Translations under genes and position numbers: made by a program
Notes under the pieces: model-generated
Told to the model about the DNA's origin: nothing
The model's database searches: none
What the model saw: only the letters and a program-made list of their open reading frames with translations
Shown: piece by piece, positions 17,553-26,220 of the stretch
How positions within the stretch are numbered: the first letter of the stretch is position 1
Layout: the number at the start of each line of letters is the position of its first letter
DNA from: Hyphomonadaceae bacterium
Lineage (GTDB): Bacteria; Pseudomonadota; Alphaproteobacteria; Caulobacterales; Aquidulcibacteraceae
Reading direction: 5' to 3'
DNA: 64,000 bases
Assembly: GCA_022841905.1 (NCBI GenBank)
Contig: JALHQO010000004.1
Span: forward strand, 230,936-294,935

Positions 17553-18134
17553 TCAATTGGCCCGATCCAGCGCGGTGATTTCCTTATCCAATTGCTTCAC
17601 AGCCATCGCGTTTAGCCACGCGACCGCCGCGAAAACGATGCCGACAAAGCCCAGGCTGGTGGTGAAGAGAGAGAGCCTTGCAGCGAGAGGCGCTTCCAAT
17701 TCCGGCGCAAAAGCGACGCCGCCCAAGAAGACCAGCAATCCCGGGACGAACGGTCCAAGGTACCAGCGCCACACCGTGCTGAGCGCCGCACGTTGGCGCA
17801 GGAGTTCGGCGCGGTGAAAGTCGGTCAGGCTCGCGGCTTGGTCCAACTCGGACGTCTTCGCAGCGCGGCCGAGTTCATTGAGCTTCCAGCACACGTAGAG
17901 CGCGCCAGCAGCGATCAACGCCGCGCCAGCCTGTACCGTCGGTAAGGGGATAGCGAACGCCATCCAGCCAAAGGCCGCCACGACGAAGCCGGCAGCGACA
18001 TACTCGACGGCGTTGCGCCAGCGGATGCGCGTTTGGAAGCGTTCGGCGCGCGTGTGGATTTCGGCGAGCGACATGGAGAAAGGCTCCGGGGTTTGGTTGG
18101 TCCAAAGGGATTGAAGGGGATCGCGGTCAGACAT
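17553..18134 (-). CDS. Membrane protein coupled to an ECF sigma factor
   Basis: 193 residues: a cytosolic N-terminus of about 40 residues (SDRDPLQSLWTNQ), then a pair of TM helices (about 45-62 and 68-85), a helical loop and another TM pair (about 122-140 and 155-175). The start overlaps the sigma-factor gene by 8 nt, so the two are translationally coupled. Such partners often act as anti-sigma factors or sensors, but no zinc-binding HxxxCxxC motif is present. The anti-sigma role is therefore inference from position only. Confidence 0.65.
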   Translation of the reverse strand: MSDRDPLQSLWTNQTPEPFSMSLAEIHTRAERFQTRIRWRNAVEYVAAGFVVAAFGWMAFAIPLPTVQAGAALIAAGALYVCWKLNELGRAAKTSELDQAASLTDFHRAELLRQRAALSTVWRWYLGPFVPGLLVFLGGVAFAPELEAPLAARLSLFTTSLGFVGIVFAAVAWLNAMAVKQLDKEITALDRAN

Positions 18135-18642
18135 GTGCGGTCTCGTGGAAGGATTTGGCGAGTTGCGCCTTGAGGCGCGAAATGCGGGTGGCGACGGCGC
18201 CGGGCGTAAGGCCGATGATTTCGGCGATCGAGGCGGCGTCGAGATCTTCGAGATAAAGCGTGAGCAGCTGCCGATCGGGCGCTTTGAGTTGGCGAATGAG
18301 GCTGTTGAGTTTTTCGATCGCGTCGCTTGCTTCGTGCGCGGCGGTTAGACTCGCCGTGTCGGGCAGTTCAGCGATGTCCTCCAACGTGACCTGCGAGCGA
18401 TTGCCACGCCGTTCGCGGTCAACATGGGTGGCGGCCACATTGTGTGCGACGCGATAGACCCACGTGCGCATGGAGCAGCGTCCGTCGAACGAGGCGAGGC
18501 TGCGCCAGAGCGCGACGTGCATGTCTTGCAGGAGATCGCGCCGGCGCTCGGCGTTAGCCTCTGTCGCTCGCGCCAAGCGTTGGAGCGCCGGCCCGTAGGC
18601 GTCGGCGGCTTCCAAATAGCGGGTGTCCTGTTCGTCCCTCAT
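18127..18642 (-). CDS. RNA polymerase ECF-type sigma factor
   Basis: A 171-residue protein with region 2 (LLQDMHVALWRSLASFDG and MRTWVYRVAHNVAATHVDRE) and region 4 (LTLYLEDLDAASIAEIIGLTPGAVATRISRLKAQL), without regions 1 and 3, as expected of ECF factors. It redirects RNA polymerase to a small regulon in response to an envelope or other signal. The next gene overlaps it and encodes a membrane protein, the usual position of the regulator. The signal is unknown. Confidence 0.93.
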   Translation of the reverse strand: MRDEQDTRYLEAADAYGPALQRLARATEANAERRRDLLQDMHVALWRSLASFDGRCSMRTWVYRVAHNVAATHVDRERRGNRSQVTLEDIAELPDTASLTAAHEASDAIEKLNSLIRQLKAPDRQLLTLYLEDLDAASIAEIIGLTPGAVATRISRLKAQLAKSFHETAHV

Positions 18643-18672
18643 GCCCTGCTAGTCTAGCAGGTGCTGGATTTC

Positions 18673-19302
18673 TTACGTGGCGTGGCGTTCCCAAGTTTCG
18701 ACCACGACCCGCCCGAACGCCATGGCGAGGCCTTTGACCTTGAGGCGGACGTCCTCGCGAAACTCCTGATAGCCGGCAAAATCGTGGGTCACGCCGGCCT
18801 CGGCATGCGCCCGGTCCATCGTGACACTGACCTGGCCGAGTAATTTGTCCGCGGCTTCGACGAAAGCCGGCACGTTGCCGTTCGGGTGAGCGGCGATTTC
18901 CAGGGCCTCGGCGGTGGCGTCGTCGGCGGCGAGGAACATGACGTTCCAATCGTCGAATGGATAAAGGTCGAGGCTCCGCATCAGGAACGTGCCGTGCGGG
19001 CCGTTCCAGCACGGATCGGGGATTAGGAAGAAGGGTTTCAGCGCCGCGTCCGGGAAGCGCGCGCGCGCCTTCACAAGGGCGTTCAGCGTCCGAGTCTCGA
19101 GAGCGGCTTGGCCAGATCGGATGCGCGAGTCGATCGATGCGGCGTTGGGGACGAGATTGCTTTCGTCGTTTGGGCTCATGCCGAGATCGCGCAGCAAGCC
19201 GCCGGTCTCACTCTGCCAGAGCGCGTCCGGAAACACTTTCGCGCGCCCGTGCGGATTTGGCGGCGCGGCCGTTGCAGTTGCGGGACGTTTACCAAAGCCC
19301 AC
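18673..19302 (-). CDS. Protein of unknown function (DUF-type, cytosolic)
   Basis: A 209-residue soluble protein with a basic, Pro/Ala-rich first 20 residues and an alpha/beta body (LKPFFLIPDPCWNGPHGTFLMRSLDLYPFDDWNVMFLAADD). No family or catalytic motif is recognised. It ends 30 bp before the ECF sigma start on the same strand and could be upstream in that transcript. A TTAA-N7-TTCA sequence near 19348 sits upstream, only weakly CtrA-like. Confidence 0.6.
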   Translation of the reverse strand: MGFGKRPATATAAPPNPHGRAKVFPDALWQSETGGLLRDLGMSPNDESNLVPNAASIDSRIRSGQAALETRTLNALVKARARFPDAALKPFFLIPDPCWNGPHGTFLMRSLDLYPFDDWNVMFLAADDATAEALEIAAHPNGNVPAFVEAADKLLGQVSVTMDRAHAEAGVTHDFAGYQEFREDVRLKVKGLAMAFGRVVVETWERHAT

Positions 19303-19356
19303 AGGCAGCCCCCGAAAGACCGGGCGAGTTTATCGATGGCAGCGTTAACGTTTGGT

Positions 19357-19932
19357 TCAGGCGGGAACTTTGAGGTCGAGTGCGGCGAAGCACGCCTCGA
19401 TCGATGTTGCGTTCACCACCGCATCGCTGAACGAGGCCGGCGTGAGTTTGGCGTCGATCGTGTGCTGGATGAGCGTGAAGAAGGGCGCCCAGAAATCGTC
19501 CTCGGACAAGAACACAACCGGCTTCCTGTGCAGGTCGAGCCGCCGCCAGCTCAGCGTTTCCACAGCTTCTTCAAGCGTGCCGATGCCGCCGGGCAGAACG
19601 ACGAAGGCGTCGCTCTCCTCGAACATGATCATTTTGCGCTCGTGCATGGTGTCGACCATGCGGTGCGGCACGCTATCGAGCACGATTTCGCGCCGTTCGA
19701 GGAAACGCGGCATGACGCCAAGCACTTCGCCGCCGGCAGCGTGGGCGGCTTTCGCGCATCGGCCCATGAGACCGATCGAACCGCCGCCATACACCATGCG
19801 CAGCCCCCGCGCCGCCAGCGCTTCGCCGAAGCGCGTCGCCAGTTCGTGATAGGCAGGCAGCGTGCTCTCGGACGAGCCGCAATACACGCATATGCTGCGG
19901 ATCGGCGGCTGGAGGGGACTGGAATCAGCCAT
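19357..19932 (-). CDS. LOG-family protein (TIGR00730-type Rossmann fold)
   Basis: A 191-residue Rossmann-fold protein with the diagnostic PGGIGTLEE motif, plus YGGGSIGLMG and the ICVYCGSSE start. The family hydrolyses nucleoside 5'-monophosphates to base and ribose-5-phosphate (the plant LOG cytokinin-activating reaction). Bacterial members act on AMP or related nucleotides. It is divergent from the ABC transporter gene and no pathway partner lies nearby. Confidence 0.92.
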   Translation of the reverse strand: MADSSPLQPPIRSICVYCGSSESTLPAYHELATRFGEALAARGLRMVYGGGSIGLMGRCAKAAHAAGGEVLGVMPRFLERREIVLDSVPHRMVDTMHERKMIMFEESDAFVVLPGGIGTLEEAVETLSWRRLDLHRKPVVFLSEDDFWAPFFTLIQHTIDAKLTPASFSDAVVNATSIEACFAALDLKVPA

Positions 19933-20014
19933 GGGTGAGATCAGACTAAGCTAATACGGCGCATTGCAGGGGAATTTCCCCGCCCTTAAGTGCTGCCTTC
20001 AAGGATTGTTCCAA

Positions 20015-21847
20015 ATGGCGCGCGGTGAGGGCAGGACAGTGTCGGCGGCGGAACCGAGCGCTGATGTGTCGCCGGCCATGCCGCGCACGATCGGCCGGTT
20101 GATGGCGCTGATTGGCGGCCTGAGAGGTCCTGGCTATCGGCTGCGCTTGATCGCCGCCTTCGTGCTCACCCTCTTCGGCAAGGTGCTGGCGGTGTTTTCG
20201 CCGCTCGTGCTGGCTGACGGCATTAATGCGCTCAGCGCGGGCGACGCCGCCGGCGCGCTGCCGACGTTTCTGGGGCTCGCTGGATTTTGGGCTGGGCTTC
20301 GTTTTGCGTCGACCGCTGGTCCGCAGGTGCGGGACGCGATCTTCCAGCCGATCAGCGAAGAGGCGCAGCGTCGCGCCGGCGCCAATGTTTTCGCCCACGT
20401 GCACTCGCTGTCGGTGCGCTTCCACCAATCGAAACGGACAGGCGCGGTCTATCGCACGATCGAGCGCGGCGTGCGCGCAATCGACTTCCTGCTCCGCTTT
20501 CTTGCCTTCAACATCGCGCCTACCGTGATCGAGCTGCTGCTTGCCGCCGCTGTGCTCGGCGTGCGCTATGGCTGGCAGTTCTCGCTCATCGCCGGCGCGA
20601 CGGTGTTCATCTACGCCTGGATCACGTTCGGCGTGACGGAGTGGCGGCTGAAGCATCGCCGCGAAATGAACGAGGCCGATAGCGAAGCGGCCGGCCGCGC
20701 CGTGGACTCGCTGTTGAACTTCGAGACGGTGAAAAGCTTTGCGGCCGAGGAGCGCGAAAGTGCGCGCTACGATCGGGCGCTGGCGTCGTACGCGGACGCC
20801 GCCGTGCGGTCGAACACATCGCTCGTTCTGCTCAACGTGCTCCAAACTCTGATCATGAATATCGGCCTCGTCGCCATGGTAATCGCGGCGGGCTATCTCG
20901 TCGCCAGCGGCCCGATGGGGCCCGGCGACATCACGGCGGTCATTCTGATCATGACTAACCTGTACGCGCCGCTGAACATCCTCGGCTTTGCCTATCGCGA
21001 GATCAAACAGACCTCGATCGATATGGAGAAGATGTTCACGTTGCTGGACGAGTCGCCCGATGTCGCCGACGCGCCGGACGCGGCAACGCTCGTCGCCAAG
21101 GGTGGCGAGGTCGTGTTCGAGAATGTCGGCTTCGCACACGAAGGCCGCGATGTCGGGCTCGATGCTGTCTCGTTTATGGCGCCTGCGGGCAAGACGACGG
21201 CGATTGTCGGCCCGTCCGGCGCAGGCAAATCGACCGTTTTGAAGCTGCTCTTCCGGTTTTACGATCCGAGCGAGGGGCGCGTTCTCATCGACGGGCAGGA
21301 CCTGCGGACAGTGACGCAATCGTCGCTGCGCAGCGCGCTCGGGCTCGTGCCGCAGGACGTCGTGCTGTTCAACGACACGATCCGATACAACATAGCCTAC
21401 GGCAAACCCGATGCGACGCAGGAAGAGTTGGATCAAGCCGCCGCGCGCGCACAGCTGCTCACCTTTATCGAGAGCTTGCCGCAGCAATGGGACACGCGCG
21501 TCGGTGAGCGTGGATTGAAATTGAGCGGTGGTGAGAAGCAACGTGTTGGCATTGCGCGCGTCGTGCTCAAAGACCCTGCGATCCTGATCCTCGACGAGGC
21601 GACATCGTCGCTCGATAGCGCGACCGAGGACGAAGTGCAGGGCGCGCTTGAGGAAGCCTCGCGCGGGCGCACGACACTTGTGGTTGCGCACCGCCTCTCC
21701 ACCATCGCCAATGCCGATCAGATCGTGGTGCTCGAACAGGGCCGAATCGTCGAGCGCGGCACGCACGCCGCACTCATCGCGCAGGACGGTCTTTATGCCG
21801 ATCTGTGGAAACGCCAAGCCGAAGAACCGGCGCTGGCGGCGGAATAG
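20015..21847 (+). CDS. ABC transporter, Atm1/ABCB7-type half transporter
   Basis: A 610-residue half transporter: a six-helix membrane domain (about residues 60-340) and an ATPase domain with Walker A GPSGAGKST, signature LSGGEKQR and Walker B ILILDEATSSLDSATE. The membrane-domain motifs (FHQSKRTGAVYRTIERGVRAIDFL, LLNFETVKSFAAE) are those of the Atm1 heavy-metal/glutathione-persulfide exporters. It would work as a homodimer exporting a glutathione-linked substrate. The ATG at 20015 is preferred; an ATG at 19964 would add 17 residues. Confidence 0.93.
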   Translation: MARGEGRTVSAAEPSADVSPAMPRTIGRLMALIGGLRGPGYRLRLIAAFVLTLFGKVLAVFSPLVLADGINALSAGDAAGALPTFLGLAGFWAGLRFASTAGPQVRDAIFQPISEEAQRRAGANVFAHVHSLSVRFHQSKRTGAVYRTIERGVRAIDFLLRFLAFNIAPTVIELLLAAAVLGVRYGWQFSLIAGATVFIYAWITFGVTEWRLKHRREMNEADSEAAGRAVDSLLNFETVKSFAAEERESARYDRALASYADAAVRSNTSLVLLNVLQTLIMNIGLVAMVIAAGYLVASGPMGPGDITAVILIMTNLYAPLNILGFAYREIKQTSIDMEKMFTLLDESPDVADAPDAATLVAKGGEVVFENVGFAHEGRDVGLDAVSFMAPAGKTTAIVGPSGAGKSTVLKLLFRFYDPSEGRVLIDGQDLRTVTQSSLRSALGLVPQDVVLFNDTIRYNIAYGKPDATQEELDQAAARAQLLTFIESLPQQWDTRVGERGLKLSGGEKQRVGIARVVLKDPAILILDEATSSLDSATEDEVQGALEEASRGRTTLVVAHRLSTIANADQIVVLEQGRIVERGTHAALIAQDGLYADLWKRQAEEPALAAE

Positions 21848-21908
21848 AGCTGTAACGCGGAGTACGCGTTCGCATTAAGCAACGCTTAGGCATCTCCCGC
21901 GAAAACTC

Positions 21909-22109
21909 ATGGGCATGAACACTGAAACGCGCATCATCTCCTGCAACTGTGGCGTGAGCTATGAGCGCAGCGAACAGCGTTTGCCGATCAAAGACATCGG
22001 CGTGTTCGACTGCGAAGAATGCGGTGCGCGGCTCGATATGTGGAGCGGGCGATTGGTGCCGATGTTCAAGCGCATCGCTGGAACGGCGCCAGAGCGCCGC
22101 AGCGCCTAG
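21909..22109 (+). CDS. Small zinc-ribbon-like protein
   Basis: 66 residues with ISCNCGVSYER and, 20 residues later, FDCEECGARLDMWSGR, a CxC...CxxC arrangement that would hold one zinc ion. A basic C-terminus follows. The start may be the first ATG at 21909 or the one at 21915. Its function is not known. It lies 61 bp after the ABC transporter on the same strand and converges with the CrtI-like gene, sharing CTAG at the stops. Confidence 0.7.
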   Translation: MGMNTETRIISCNCGVSYERSEQRLPIKDIGVFDCEECGARLDMWSGRLVPMFKRIAGTAPERRSA

Positions 22110-23740
22110 GCGCGCCCTCGCCTTAGATCGCGTTTGACGACTTGAGCAGCGTTGTGACCCGGCGCGCCAGTGACGCCGCCGCCTGGATGCGTGCCTGAGC
22201 CGCACATATAGAGCCCGTCGATCGGTGTCCGATAATCGCCGTGCCCCAGCACTGGGCGCGCTGAGAACAGCTGATCCAGCGTCAGTGCGCCATGCATGAT
22301 GTCGCCGCCGACGAGGCCGAAGGTGCGTTCGAGATCGAGCGGCGATAGCACTTGCCGGCTCAGCACGCTCTTGGCGAAACCCGGTGCGAAGGAATCGACG
22401 GTGGCGATCATCAAGTCTGCGACTTCCTCCTTGTGATCGTCCCACGAGCGGCCGCCGGATAGTTGTGGCTGTACGTGCTGGCAAAACAGCGAGGCGACAT
22501 GCTTGCCGGCGGGCGCAAGCGTGTCGTCGAGCATCGACGGGATGAGCATCTCTACGATCGGTTCGCGGGACCAACCATGGGCGCGTGCATCGTCGTAAGC
22601 GCGCTCCATGTAAGCGAGTGTCGGGGCGATGATGATGCCGGCGGTCAGGTGATCGCCGAGCTCGGGTTTGGCGGTGAAGCGGGGGAGCTCCGAGAGCGCG
22701 AGGTTCATACGAAAGGTGCCGGAACCGACTTTGTAGCGCGCAATGCGCTCGCGGAAATCCGAGGGCAGCGAATCCTGTGGCGCGATTTTGCCGAAAAGCA
22801 GTTTGGGATTGAGATTCGAAACGACGACCTTGGCGCGCAGGCTCTCGCCGCTCTCCGTCATCACGCCCTGCGCAATGTGCGTCTCATCAATCACGACGCC
22901 GCCGGCGCGCCGCGGTTTGCGCTCCACCAGCAACTCCTTCACCGCGACACCGGTGCGGATTTCGACGCCGCGTTCGCGGCAGCAGGCGGCCATGGCCTGC
23001 GTGATTGCGCCCATGCCGCCGATGGCGTGGCCCCAGAGCCCCTTCTTGCCGTTCACCTCGCCGAAGACATGGTGCAGCAGCACGTAAGCGGAGCCGGGCG
23101 TGTAGGGACTGGCGTAATTGCCGACGACCGAATCGAAGCCGAACAGCGCCTTCACCGGGTCGCTCTCGAACCAGCCGTCCAACCAATCGCCAGCGGATTT
23201 TGCGAAGAGATCGAGGAGATCGCGCTTGGCGGTGAGGTCGAGCTTGTTTAGCCGGCCAGCGAGCTGCGCCGCGCGCAGGCTTTCTTCGATCGCTGGCAGG
23301 ATGCCGCTTTCGATCAGGTTCGGTGGCTGTTCGAGCAGCAACGTGCGCACAACATCGGCAATCGCCTCAAGCCGCCGCTCGTATTCCGGCAACCGCTCCG
23401 CGTCGCGCTTTGAAAACCGTGCGACTTGCGCTTGCGTAATACCCGGCGAGGACATGAAATAATCGTCGCCGGACAAAGGCAGGAAGTTCGACACCTTGCG
23501 CTCAACGATTCGCAAACCGTGACGATGAAGCTCGAGGTCGGCGATAACCTTTGGGTTCAGCAACGAAACCGTGTAGCTCGCCACCGAGTTGCGAAAGCCT
23601 GGGTGGAATTCTTCCGTCACCGCCGCGCCGCCGACGATTTCGCGCCGTTCCAGCACCAGCACTTTATGGCCCGCTTCGGCCAGATAGGCGGCGCAGGTCA
23701 GGCCGTTATGGCCACCGCCAATGATGACGACGTCGTGCAA
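22106..23740 (-). CDS. FAD-dependent oxidoreductase, CrtI/PYROXD2-like
   Basis: A 544-residue flavoprotein with an N-terminal FAD loop (VVIIGGGHNGLTCAAYLAEAGHKVLVLER, a GxGxxG dinucleotide fold) and a C-terminal FAD-closing motif (GLYMCGSGTHPGGGVTGAPGHNAA) as in phytoene desaturases and human PYROXD2. No carotenoid synthesis genes lie nearby, so the PYROXD2-like branch of unknown substrate is more likely than a carotenoid desaturase. It is a single gene, convergent with the zinc-ribbon gene. Confidence 0.88.
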   Translation of the reverse strand: MHDVVIIGGGHNGLTCAAYLAEAGHKVLVLERREIVGGAAVTEEFHPGFRNSVASYTVSLLNPKVIADLELHRHGLRIVERKVSNFLPLSGDDYFMSSPGITQAQVARFSKRDAERLPEYERRLEAIADVVRTLLLEQPPNLIESGILPAIEESLRAAQLAGRLNKLDLTAKRDLLDLFAKSAGDWLDGWFESDPVKALFGFDSVVGNYASPYTPGSAYVLLHHVFGEVNGKKGLWGHAIGGMGAITQAMAACCRERGVEIRTGVAVKELLVERKPRRAGGVVIDETHIAQGVMTESGESLRAKVVVSNLNPKLLFGKIAPQDSLPSDFRERIARYKVGSGTFRMNLALSELPRFTAKPELGDHLTAGIIIAPTLAYMERAYDDARAHGWSREPIVEMLIPSMLDDTLAPAGKHVASLFCQHVQPQLSGGRSWDDHKEEVADLMIATVDSFAPGFAKSVLSRQVLSPLDLERTFGLVGGDIMHGALTLDQLFSARPVLGHGDYRTPIDGLYMCGSGTHPGGGVTGAPGHNAAQVVKRDLRRGRA

Positions 23741-23875
23741 AGCCGCTCTCCGAGCGCCCTCATGGCCGAAGGCGCTAAGCTTGGCTAGGGGCGCGCCCGA
23801 GTCGAGGCGTGTGCGGCAGCGCGTGTTCGCCTATCGCGTCGGCGGCTCTAGCGCTGATCGCGTGGCGGCCTCATT

Positions 23876-25507
23876 ATGAGAGCGGGCAAAGATGGCGGGC
23901 AGACGGGAATGAGCGAAGGCCCCAGAAACATGCCGCGCAGATGGGCGCTGCAGACGGCGGTGCTGGCCTGCGCATCCATGACGCTGTTTTGGGTGTTCTA
24001 CACGTTCGACGTGTTCACATTCTTTGGCGGTCAAAGCCCCGCTGCGCGCGAAGGCGTGCTGCAGCAATACGTCGCGTTCGATTCAGGTGGCGTGAGCGAA
24101 GCCTTCGGTTCGCTGTCCAGCGTGAATGTCGCTGTGTTCGGTATCGTCATCACCGTCGTCAGCATCATCGTGCAGTTGTCGGCGGAACGTTATACCGGGG
24201 TCACGCGGATGTTCGTGCGCGACCGCGTGAACACGTTCGTGATCGGCTATTTTGTCGTGGTGACGGTCGCCACCATATGGCTTTCGGCGTCGCTGAAGGA
24301 CGGGTTCATCCCGACGGCGGCATTGGTGGCGATGCTTTCGCTGACCTCGGCGGGTCTCGTGATCATGGCGCCGTATTTTGGCTACGTGTTCTGGTTCCTG
24401 GAGCCGCAAAATATCATCGAGCGCATCCGCCAGACCGCAGTCAGGTATGCCGAGAAGGGCGCAATCGACGCGGAGGAGGATGACGGACACCTCATAGCCC
24501 AATCGCAAATCCTGTTCGCGCTGGAAGAGTTGACGGACATTGCCAACAACTCGATCGCCGGACGCGATAAGATCATCGCTAGCGCCGCGGTCGATGCGCT
24601 GAAGGATCTCGCGGTCGGCTACATGGCGTGGAAGCCGCAGGCTAAGCCCGCATGGTTTCTGATCGGACCGGGCATTCGGCTCAACCCAGATTTCGTGGCG
24701 ATGGATGATCAATCGCTTGCCGCGCTCGAAACGCGCCGCACTTGGGTCGAGTGGCAGGTGATGCGGCAGTATCTGACCATCTACAACGAGGCGCTCGCCT
24801 CGATGCGCGACGTCAACTATCTGATCGCTATCGACACGCGCTATATCGGCGAAGCCGCCGCCAAAGTGGACGATGCGGAGCTGATTGCGCTCACCTATCG
24901 ATACATGAACTCGTACCTGCGCGCGACGCTGAACGCCAAGGACGTGCGCACCACTTACAACGTGCTCAATCAGTATCGGATGCTGGTTGAGTTCATGCTA
25001 GAGAACGGCCGCCATCGCGCCGCGCTCGATGGCGTGCGGCACATGAAGTATTATGGCCTCGTCGGCTTCGAGTTGAAGCTCAATTTCGTGACCGAGACGG
25101 TGGCGTACGATCTGGCCGCGCTGACGGAGCTGGCGCACCACCACGCGTCACCGCTTGAGGGCGAGATCCTTCGTGAATTCCTAGAACTCGACCGCCCGCC
25201 GTTCGTGCGCGATCAGGAGAAGGCGCTGATGGGCGTGCGCAAGGCGCAAGTGAAGCTCGCGGCTTATTATATCGCCAATGGCGAAGAAGGCCGCGCGCGC
25301 GCGATCGCCGCCGACATGCGCGACGAACCACGCGATCGCCTGGCGCACATCAAGCGCCAGCTTCAAAGCACCGACACGAAGGATTTTTGGGAGATTATCG
25401 ATCGAGGCTCGAACCTCGAATACATGGCGCCCGAACATCGCGCCTGCCTGGATACGTTCTTTGCTTGGGTGGACGCCGGCATGAGCGAAGAAGCGCCCAC
25501 AAACTGA
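23876..25507 (+). CDS. DUF2254-like membrane protein
   Basis: A 543-residue protein with four transmembrane segments in the first 190 residues (about 25-45, 85-105, 125-145 and 150-175) and a large cytosolic helical region. The sequence GIVITVVSIIVQLSAERYTGV is a recognisable DUF2254 element. The soluble part (200-540) is helical and repeat-like. Function is unknown; the family is thought to be a membrane scaffold or sensor. The start at 23876 is tentative, as ATGs at 23909 and 23930 are also possible. Confidence 0.72.
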   Translation: MRAGKDGGQTGMSEGPRNMPRRWALQTAVLACASMTLFWVFYTFDVFTFFGGQSPAAREGVLQQYVAFDSGGVSEAFGSLSSVNVAVFGIVITVVSIIVQLSAERYTGVTRMFVRDRVNTFVIGYFVVVTVATIWLSASLKDGFIPTAALVAMLSLTSAGLVIMAPYFGYVFWFLEPQNIIERIRQTAVRYAEKGAIDAEEDDGHLIAQSQILFALEELTDIANNSIAGRDKIIASAAVDALKDLAVGYMAWKPQAKPAWFLIGPGIRLNPDFVAMDDQSLAALETRRTWVEWQVMRQYLTIYNEALASMRDVNYLIAIDTRYIGEAAAKVDDAELIALTYRYMNSYLRATLNAKDVRTTYNVLNQYRMLVEFMLENGRHRAALDGVRHMKYYGLVGFELKLNFVTETVAYDLAALTELAHHHASPLEGEILREFLELDRPPFVRDQEKALMGVRKAQVKLAAYYIANGEEGRARAIAADMRDEPRDRLAHIKRQLQSTDTKDFWEIIDRGSNLEYMAPEHRACLDTFFAWVDAGMSEEAPTN

Positions 25508-25686
25508 CCCGCGAGAGCGACTGCGGGATCGAGGGAGAGACGGTGGTCGTTTGCGCGGTTTCCCAACGCCAGCGTTCCAAGTCCTCGATCCCGCCGCCTC
25601 ACCAGATTTGGGAAAGCAGCGATCGCAAGCACGTGACGCTCGTCACTATGGAAAGCGACGTCGTGCCCCAATGCCTAAACAAGAAG

Positions 25687-25709
25687 CCCCGCGAGCCGAT
25701 GCTTGCGGG
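25687..25709 (-). terminator. Rho-independent terminator after tRNA-Asn
   Basis: GCCCCGC and GCGGGGC form a stem around about 9 nt within 25687-25709. On the minus strand the second arm is followed by TTCTTG. It lies about 30 bp beyond the 3' end of tRNA-Asn. The rest of 25508-25737 shows nothing recognisable. Confidence 0.6.
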
Positions 25710-25737
25710 GCGAAAACCCTGAATGAGGAAAGGAGAA

Positions 25738-25812
25738 TGGCTCCCCGGGTAGGATTCGAACCTACGACCAACCGGTTAACAGCCGGTTGCTCTACCACTG
25801 AGCTACCGAGGA
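25738..25812 (-). tRNA. tRNA-Asn (anticodon GTT)
   Basis: Read on the minus strand, the acceptor TCCTCGG pairs with CCGGGGA, the D arm is GCTCAGTGGTAGAGC, the anticodon stem is ACCGG/CCGGT-like with loop CTGTTAA (anticodon GTT), and the T arm contains GGTTCGAATCC. The CCA end is encoded (25738-25740). It lies downstream of tRNA-Cys on the same strand with a terminator between them. Confidence 0.96.
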
Positions 25813-25900
25813 ACACTTCTCACGCCCGGAGGCGTCAGCGGGGCGGTTACTATCAAGTTCGGCGCCAAGGCGAAAGACCTGCAGTGCGCACCCCAACATA

Positions 25901-25926
25901 AAACGAGGGCCCCTTGCGGGGCCCTC
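25901..25926 (-). terminator. Rho-independent terminator after tRNA-Cys
   Basis: GAGGGCCCC and GGGGCCCTC form a perfect 9-bp stem with a 4-nt loop (25905-25926). On the minus strand the hairpin is followed by GTTTTATG. It separates tRNA-Cys from tRNA-Asn, so the two tRNAs probably have separate promoters. The remainder of 25813-26060 holds nothing else recognisable. Confidence 0.75.
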
Positions 25927-26060
25927 GAAGGCGTTGGGTATGGTGGGGTGTCTCCAAGGGAAGACAAGGTGAATTTCCCACTAACCGGTAAAGGAACCGT
26001 AAACGGCCAACCTTTCGTCAACCAATGCTACGAGAGCGTTGAGAAGGCGGCGGAAAAACT

Positions 26061-26134
26061 TGGAGGCCTCGCCCGGAATCGAACCGGGGTGCAAGGATTT
26101 GCAGTCCTCTGCGTCACCACTCCGCCACGAGGCC
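26061..26134 (-). tRNA. tRNA-Cys (anticodon GCA)
   Basis: On the minus strand the acceptor GGCCTCG pairs with CGAGGCC, the D arm is GGCGGAGTGGTGACGC, the anticodon loop is CTGCAAA (anticodon GCA) within AGGA/TCCT stems, and the T arm contains CGGTTCGATTCCG. The discriminator is T and CCA is encoded (26061-26063). Confidence 0.96.
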
Positions 26135-26220
26135 TCTGACCCGGGGTACAAGCTGGGTACGCCGGGGGCGCAGTCCTAGGCGCGAAGCCCGGAATCGGTC
26201 AAGGCGCGGCACTCCTCATT

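Noticed and set aside
19946..21817. A 623-codon open frame antisense to the ABC transporter
   Set aside because: It has no family motif, is unusually rich in Arg and His as antisense frames of GC-rich genes are, and lies fully over the convincing transporter gene.
22106..23740. Carotenoid desaturase (crtI) assignment
   Set aside because: No crtB, crtE or other carotenoid genes lie nearby and the sequence is closer to PYROXD2-like proteins.
25948..26139. A short plus-strand open frame between the two tRNAs
   Set aside because: It runs into the antisense of tRNA-Cys and has no ribosome site or recognisable sequence.
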